Origin: Diphasiastrum complanatum
Taxonomy: Eukaryota; Streptophyta; Lycopodiopsida; Lycopodiales; Lycopodiaceae
Length of the DNA stretch: 64,000 bases
Direction: 5' to 3'
Assembly: GCA_029204225.1 (NCBI GenBank)
Contig: CM055102.1
Location: 31,180,607-31,244,606 of the forward strand
The notes under the pieces are model-generated. The model was not told the DNA's origin and ran no database searches. It saw only the letters and a list, made by a program, of their open reading frames with translations. Below are positions 60,201 through 64,000 of the stretch, in pieces. Numbering within the stretch: the stretch's first letter is position 1; the number at the start of each line of letters is the position of its first letter. A program made the position numbers and the translations under genes.

Positions 60201-60426
60201 AGCAATGCACAGAGGTGACTATGACAGTAATGATTCTGAACAGGAGCAAGGGGGTGATAGATATGCTAGCCAGAGAGCCCCTCATGAGTCTAGGAGGGCC
60301 AAGGAGGAGAAGCACAAACATAGGCACAGAAAAGATAGATCAAGGAAGGACCACAAAACCCAAAGCAGTAAGCAAGATAAATACAAAGAAAAGCACGACA
60401 GACATCATTGGCATCATCATCGATAG
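57250..60426 (+). CDS. TGH: TOUGH-like G-patch and SWAP domain protein
   Basis: A single frame of 1058 codons from an ATG at 57250 to a TAG at 60424-60426. Residues about 45-90 carry the family's N-terminal signature (RRRFHGAFSGGF, then NTVGSKEGWQPQTF). A G-patch follows at about 157-180 (SIGVKLLSKMGWRHGRAIG). A SWAP/surp domain lies at about 420-480 (MCKIIEGLAVFVARSGKLFE, then RFLFLFGGPGAEYYKRRLW). An acidic patch (DDSDEEVGDDDS) lies near 780-795. The tail from about 917 is rich in Arg, Lys, His and Ser, as in splicing factors. The family is the plant counterpart of human GPATCH1. Arabidopsis TOUGH is a nuclear RNA-binding protein that helps the DCL1 complex make microRNAs and other small RNAs. 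The tail holds a 43-residue tandem duplication. The uninterrupted frame is notable, since I would expect introns in this gene. The protein is somewhat longer than the Arabidopsis one. Confidence 0.92.
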   Translation: MAEESEDYVVYGTPLEREEELAPRKRAAALEKGQARRQPIWKQEATDSEGRRRFHGAFSGGFSAGYFNTVGSKEGWQPQTFMSSRQKRAEHREQSAHDFMDEDEKEEVEGKDIGSTLDFDTFGSTAAEYARKRALQEALKRPGAIPGPIPDEIVVPVANSIGVKLLSKMGWRHGRAIGPSHLAASTDALRLARKAMLATANSEEKQGMKQRVYGAELPPGLKSTGLNEDCADVQGIAKQYEENDDIEVPSSTPIFVLHPKNDLHGLGFDPFKNAPEFREKKRARLGLDDRKASRAKLGDFAGKPSLFRPNAGRTGGGFGIGTLEELGDEDEDVYTSIDVDEKLAEEEEMMSAENLRPSQIMPPPSRKDGVLPGFKLATVPSFKEERFPPPIVPRDFVPSHKFPHTFDSKRFFSELAPPEALPPDDTEMCKIIEGLAVFVARSGKLFEDLSKEKNREDPRFLFLFGGPGAEYYKRRLWEEQKNLAEQGKAPLQKEAECKPKSLDASKRGQLLGESPLHREQIAMANPLPSGESSNRQGTMELNMSGVEIWKMFAGSQPFRSDTAKQARFEQYLKDKYLGGLRTLDVGLAKQLTELQRAQEVLEFENVCHGLQKDSLSLNASNGSQQYVPELARVMGNRFTSGGTENLSFVSITQETSLSRPSVVMPDPQRPKRQEQPWRPESLLCKRFNLLDPFPGKPRLPKTSVQRENAALDEISELSTISKANLGFMSVENSSAPGLPGTKGAISETVAAPLALPVEEEQSVTELLREKPVDLYKAIFSDDSDEEVGDDDSTQTTTNLPSTMQGAEAANAALNRLVADDFLESLGMELGLRVPPLQRTGLGWDQRGASEGEKSSKEGVPYQEAKESFGKEETKIFKRQAAEETTIQQHSEGLVSTRGIVAPKQQTSELNKGSISSRKAEVLKYSKHDREKEKGHEFMASKDMHKDDCESSGSEQEHGNDRYNSHRARKDSRRAKEEKRSVSSKAMHRGDYDSNDSEQEQGGDRYASQRAPHESRRAKEEKHKHRHRKDRSRKDHKTQSSKQDKYKEKHDRHHWHHHR
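60064..60321 (+). repeat. 129-base in-frame tandem duplication in the TOUGH tail
   Basis: Residues 939-981 and 982-1024 are related units: ASKDMHKDDCESSGSEQEHG...SRRAKEEKR and SSKAMHRGDYDSNDSEQEQG...SRRAKEEKH. The period is exactly 129 bases (ATG at 60076 and 60205). Confidence 0.85.
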
Positions 60427-60713
60427 TGCCATCTTCTTCTGAGCAACTTCATTGCATATCTCATGTTCCTCTTGTATCAGCATGAACAATCAGGCAATTT
60501 TGCCTACTCAAGTTCCATTGGTCTTTTATGCTATCTTCTTTCAATAGTATTGTTCATTTTTTGTACCTAGAAAGTCTTCTATTGTGAAATTGTGGATAGT
60601 TCTCGACAATCAGTTTGAAGGACCACTTCATGTCACACTTTGGAGTAAAATTAACTCTGTATCATACAATACTTTGAGTGAACTACATTTTAGAATGCAA
60701 TCAAAGCCCACTG

Positions 60714-60719
60714 AATAAA
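60714..60719 (+). terminator. poly(A) signal candidate
   Basis: AATAAA lies 288 bases after the TOUGH stop codon, followed by a T-rich stretch. Confidence 0.4.
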
Positions 60720-63323
60720 ATATATAGGCTTTTGTTTTATAAAATAGAGATTTTAATAGCTCTTCATGAATTGAATTTTGTGGCTAACATGCATTTTTTA
60801 AGTTGTGAATGCAAGTTTATGAAGCTATCAAGAGATCTCTATAATTAAAGAAAAACATTTAGTAGATAGTGAAAGTACACCTCTATGGAGCATATATTGG
60901 TGACACTTTTGTAAAGAGAGAGTATCTCATGTCAAACATTGCTCAATGTCGCCAAAGGGAAAAAAACCCCGAAAATGCACCAAAAAGCAGAGTAAGAAAA
61001 AATTCTTTGGGTAATGTGTCACACTCAGACAAAATTCTCGTGGAAGTGGCTCTACTGAATGACTTTCGAAAGCGCCATAATATCCACCACTTGCAGCAGC
61101 ACATGAATAGAATATTTTGGCAACAAAGACAGGTGATTCAGGCTATATGAGTGGACACTTGGGAGTTGCTACACAAGTAAACACCTAGGAGTTTTTGAGC
61201 TCCTTGACTAAACCTTTTTATGGATGTACAGTGTATGTATTGACACTAGTTCAATGGACTTCATTGGCAAAAAGAAAAGAATGTCTTGATAAACACAAAG
61301 TCCTTGCTTTTTATGATGGGGTATCCTTGGATTTTTTAAAGTAATTGAAAGGAAACCATATCACTGAGTAAGATTGGATAAAAAGTAATCATGTTGCAAG
61401 ACATGATTGTCCTAGAAATGCAGCATTACTGTTTGACATTTTCTTCCTCAGCCTGAAGTTTAAAGTAGGATTAGAATTGTCCACATGGGCAATCATATTA
61501 AAGAAATCACAACTTACAGTATATTTTGAATGTTTGTGTGAATGTCAATAATATCAACATTGATTACAGTGGTTGGCGATTCTATTTGATTTTTGATTGA
61601 TCGTTCAGTATACGTCTGGAATGTCATGTTAGTTTCATGGATACAGTAACAAGTGCACGTCCTTGAATATATAAAACTAAAAATACTTCAAAATTATGCA
61701 TTTGATGTCGCTTGCATAAATCTTCTACCTGCTCAACTTTTATTAATCATAACTATATAGGTCAAGACATTCTAAAGAATTCTAACAGATTCTCATTAAT
61801 AAATATGTTAAACTGTTATATCTCATTCTCTATGATACAATGGAAAATGTATGCCAATTCTTCTTTGAGATGCCTATGTTAAAATTATCTCCCAATAGCA
61901 GAATATATTGCATTATTGAACCTAAAGTTCCAGGTTCTACATGGCAACCAAGTAAAAAAGATGGGAAACCCTCTCTTCTACCCTTTTGAAGAATGGACAT
62001 GCCTAGTAAACTTGGAATTTTTTTATTCATGTGTGCTCTAATAGTAGTAAGACCATTGCATATTATTCTTTACTGAAAAGACTTTGGCTTTGTGATAAGA
62101 ATATGCAGAGTTTTTTTCACCTTGCTTTATATTTTGCAAGAGATACGCTCTATTCCATTCATTGTTAAAAAAAAAATAAAGGTTGTTCCTTCTAACTAGG
62201 ATCGAAGGCGAACCTCTTACAATGATAGTAAATTTGAAAGTTCAAGGTTGAAAGACAATATATTCAAGCATTCAATATGCTATCTATCACTTGTGCAATT
62301 CTATTTTCTACATATAGATGATGCATATATCAACCAAAAATTAGAAACCTAAAAAAAAATTAAAAATTTCCTTAAAACATCATATTCTTGAAGTGGATGT
62401 AAAAATGACCAAAGGAGAATAGCATACTTAACATGCAAGTTGTTACAATGGCTTCAAATAGATATGAGAAAGATGAACAAAGGAAACATATATTGGTTCC
62501 CATTGTTTGTTTGCTTTGTAAGTTGGGTAATATTGTTATAGTGATCTCATGCGCCTTGATAAAGAAGTGATTAGCTTAACTCCAAAATTTTGTGTGCACA
62601 ATGAATTGAGAGCATAAGCAAAGACTCGATATTCTGTAGATGCACATCCTTAGGAGATGCATGTTGTATATTGACTAATGTAACTGTTATCATCTTCTAT
62701 ACACTCCTTGTACACACTATTCAAATTGCTTGGAAAAGACACTTTGTAGATGCATGTCCATTAGACCCATGTCACATGTGATTTTAGGTGATTGTTGTCA
62801 TTTTGTTCCTTATAATGGTAATAAAAGAGAACAATGTCATACATGAGAAAGAAGAAAAAAAATATATAATTATGATTCATAAAGATTTGAATTCTTTGGC
62901 TTAAAACCAATGGGAACTAGCATTTTTCTTGTCAAAGTTTACAGTTAAAGAGTATGTATGTTTCCTAGAATTAATAACTTTTGATAACTGATACATGAAT
63001 GGCTATTGGTTATGGTAAATGATGAACGATATATGATAAATTAAGCCTGATGAATTATGAATGAAGCATACAATCACTTCAAATGCAATTATTCAGGATA
63101 CCACTATTATAAGTTCAGGTGCACTAGGAGAGATATTATCTGGAACCGATCTCCTAAGGAACAAATCATGTGTATCAGGATGATTAGTGTGCTGATAATG
63201 GATTAGACCTCAACCGATAGAAGCTCTTGAACTTAACAAAGATCTTATAAGAGATGAGAAATATCAATCTTGAATCTACTCTATTTAGGAAAGACATGCC
63301 CAACTTCACAAGAGGATACACCA
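60720..63323. other. gene-free AT-rich DNA downstream of TOUGH
   Basis: No coding frame with family similarity, RNA gene, LTR or microsatellite was recognised. Confidence 0.5.
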
Positions 63324-63940
63324 TTAAACACCAAGGGTGTTTAATAGAAGCTGAATGTCGAATACTACCTTGATCCTAAGAAGAAAAGATGAGTGTATGT
63401 TGCATATCGACACAGATTCTACCCCTAGTACCTCACCAATTGAGTAGACCTTCAAAATACAACTTGGATGTAAGTCTTTAAATTCAACCAGTTTGGACTT
63501 AACAACCATGTATAGATCAAATCTCTCCTGAAACGTGCCTTTGGTAGTGAGAATATTCTTCAAATTCACTTTGAAGATGTTAACAATGACTTTAATGCAG
63601 AAGGAATCTTTAAGAGGTTCTGATAGCACTGTAGTAACATCTTGACCATACGACCCATCTACCAGATCTAATATCAAAACCATGTCTCAAGTCGATCAAA
63701 AATGTCTTGAGTTCTCAAGAAGCTCTTTCGACCATATAGAATCAGATATAGAAGCGATTCCATTTCGAAAGCACCGAAGAAGTCATGCAATGACGCACAT
63801 AGGCACAAGCGCCAAACTCCCAAAGTATGTTGCAAGATAATAGTTGGCCTTGTCACTGATATTAGATTGAATTTGTCGGTTAGATCTAGGGTGGACCTCC
63901 CGTGACTCCCTTTTAGAATCTGTTCGAGTCTTACTAGCAT
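63324..63940 (-). other. two unrecognised overlapping-frame ORFs
   Basis: Minus-strand frames of 88 codons (63940-63674) and 119 codons (63683-63324) lie next to each other in different frames. The first reads MLVRLEQILKGSHGRSTLDL and the second NLKNILTTKGTFQERFDLYM. No motif is known to me. They may be pieces of one decayed retroelement or viral-like gene, or chance frames. Confidence 0.2.
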
Positions 63941-64000
63941 CCCATAAGGTTGGAGTCCTATTAGGACTAAACGATTTCTGATCTAGAGTCTCCTGAGGTT

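Noticed and set aside
57444-60327. minus-strand frames opposite TOUGH (for example 59118-59627)
   Set aside because: They are antisense shadows of a strongly supported plus-strand protein. Their Ser/Leu-rich content mirrors the Glu/Lys/Arg codons of the real gene.

Overview
The window is plant nuclear DNA. Two pieces of host coding sequence are visible: the first exon of what looks like the plastid cysteine desulfurase gene (minus strand, 1807-2127), and a complete 1058-codon reading frame for the G-patch/SWAP splicing and small-RNA factor TOUGH (plus strand, 57250-60426). Almost everything between them is a graveyard of LTR retrotransposons, with long AG/CT microsatellites. Ty1/Copia primer sites matching initiator tRNA-Met, plant Ty3/Gypsy fragments and a transit-peptide exon place it in a land plant with a repeat-rich genome. 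The species cannot be named from the sequence.

Layout. 1-4.2 kb: first exon of the SUFS/NFS2-like gene with its promoter, and otherwise gene-free DNA. 4.2-16.8 kb: a three-layer nest. A plus-strand Copia fragment (4.2-5.45 kb) is broken by a minus-strand Copia element (5455-16781). That element's gag is split by a complete plus-strand Copia element (10002-15336) with two 799-bp LTRs, an adjacent primer site, a polypurine tract and a perfect 5-bp target duplication, AGTTG. 17.2-23.8 kb: an orphan LTR with a Gypsy-type primer site, a Gypsy gag fragment, a Copia RNase H fragment and a Copia protease fragment. 23.8-28.7 kb: a minus-strand Copia element with both LTRs and an internal integrase-to-RT deletion. 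28.7-32.9 kb: tandem hairpin repeats, then a retroelement-like unit with gag-like and coiled-coil ORFs but no pol, a partial LTR, and a small ORF that may come from a Penelope-like reverse transcriptase. This segment is bounded by inverted TG/AG compound microsatellites. 33-38.6 kb: unannotated repeat DNA, then a decayed plus-strand Gypsy element. 38.6-42.1 kb: a minus-strand Copia. 42.4-46.5 kb: the best-preserved Copia coding region, plus strand. 46.6-55.5 kb: six further Copia fragments on both strands and a Gypsy LTR/primer site. 56.6-64 kb: the TOUGH gene and gene-poor DNA.

The retroelement genes follow the usual gag-protease-integrase-RT-RNase H order (Copia) or gag-protease-RT-RNase H order (Gypsy). 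Every copy has stops, frameshifts, deletions or lost catalytic residues, so none looks autonomous. The two host loci show no functional link. All calls rest on reading motifs by eye, and no database search was possible.
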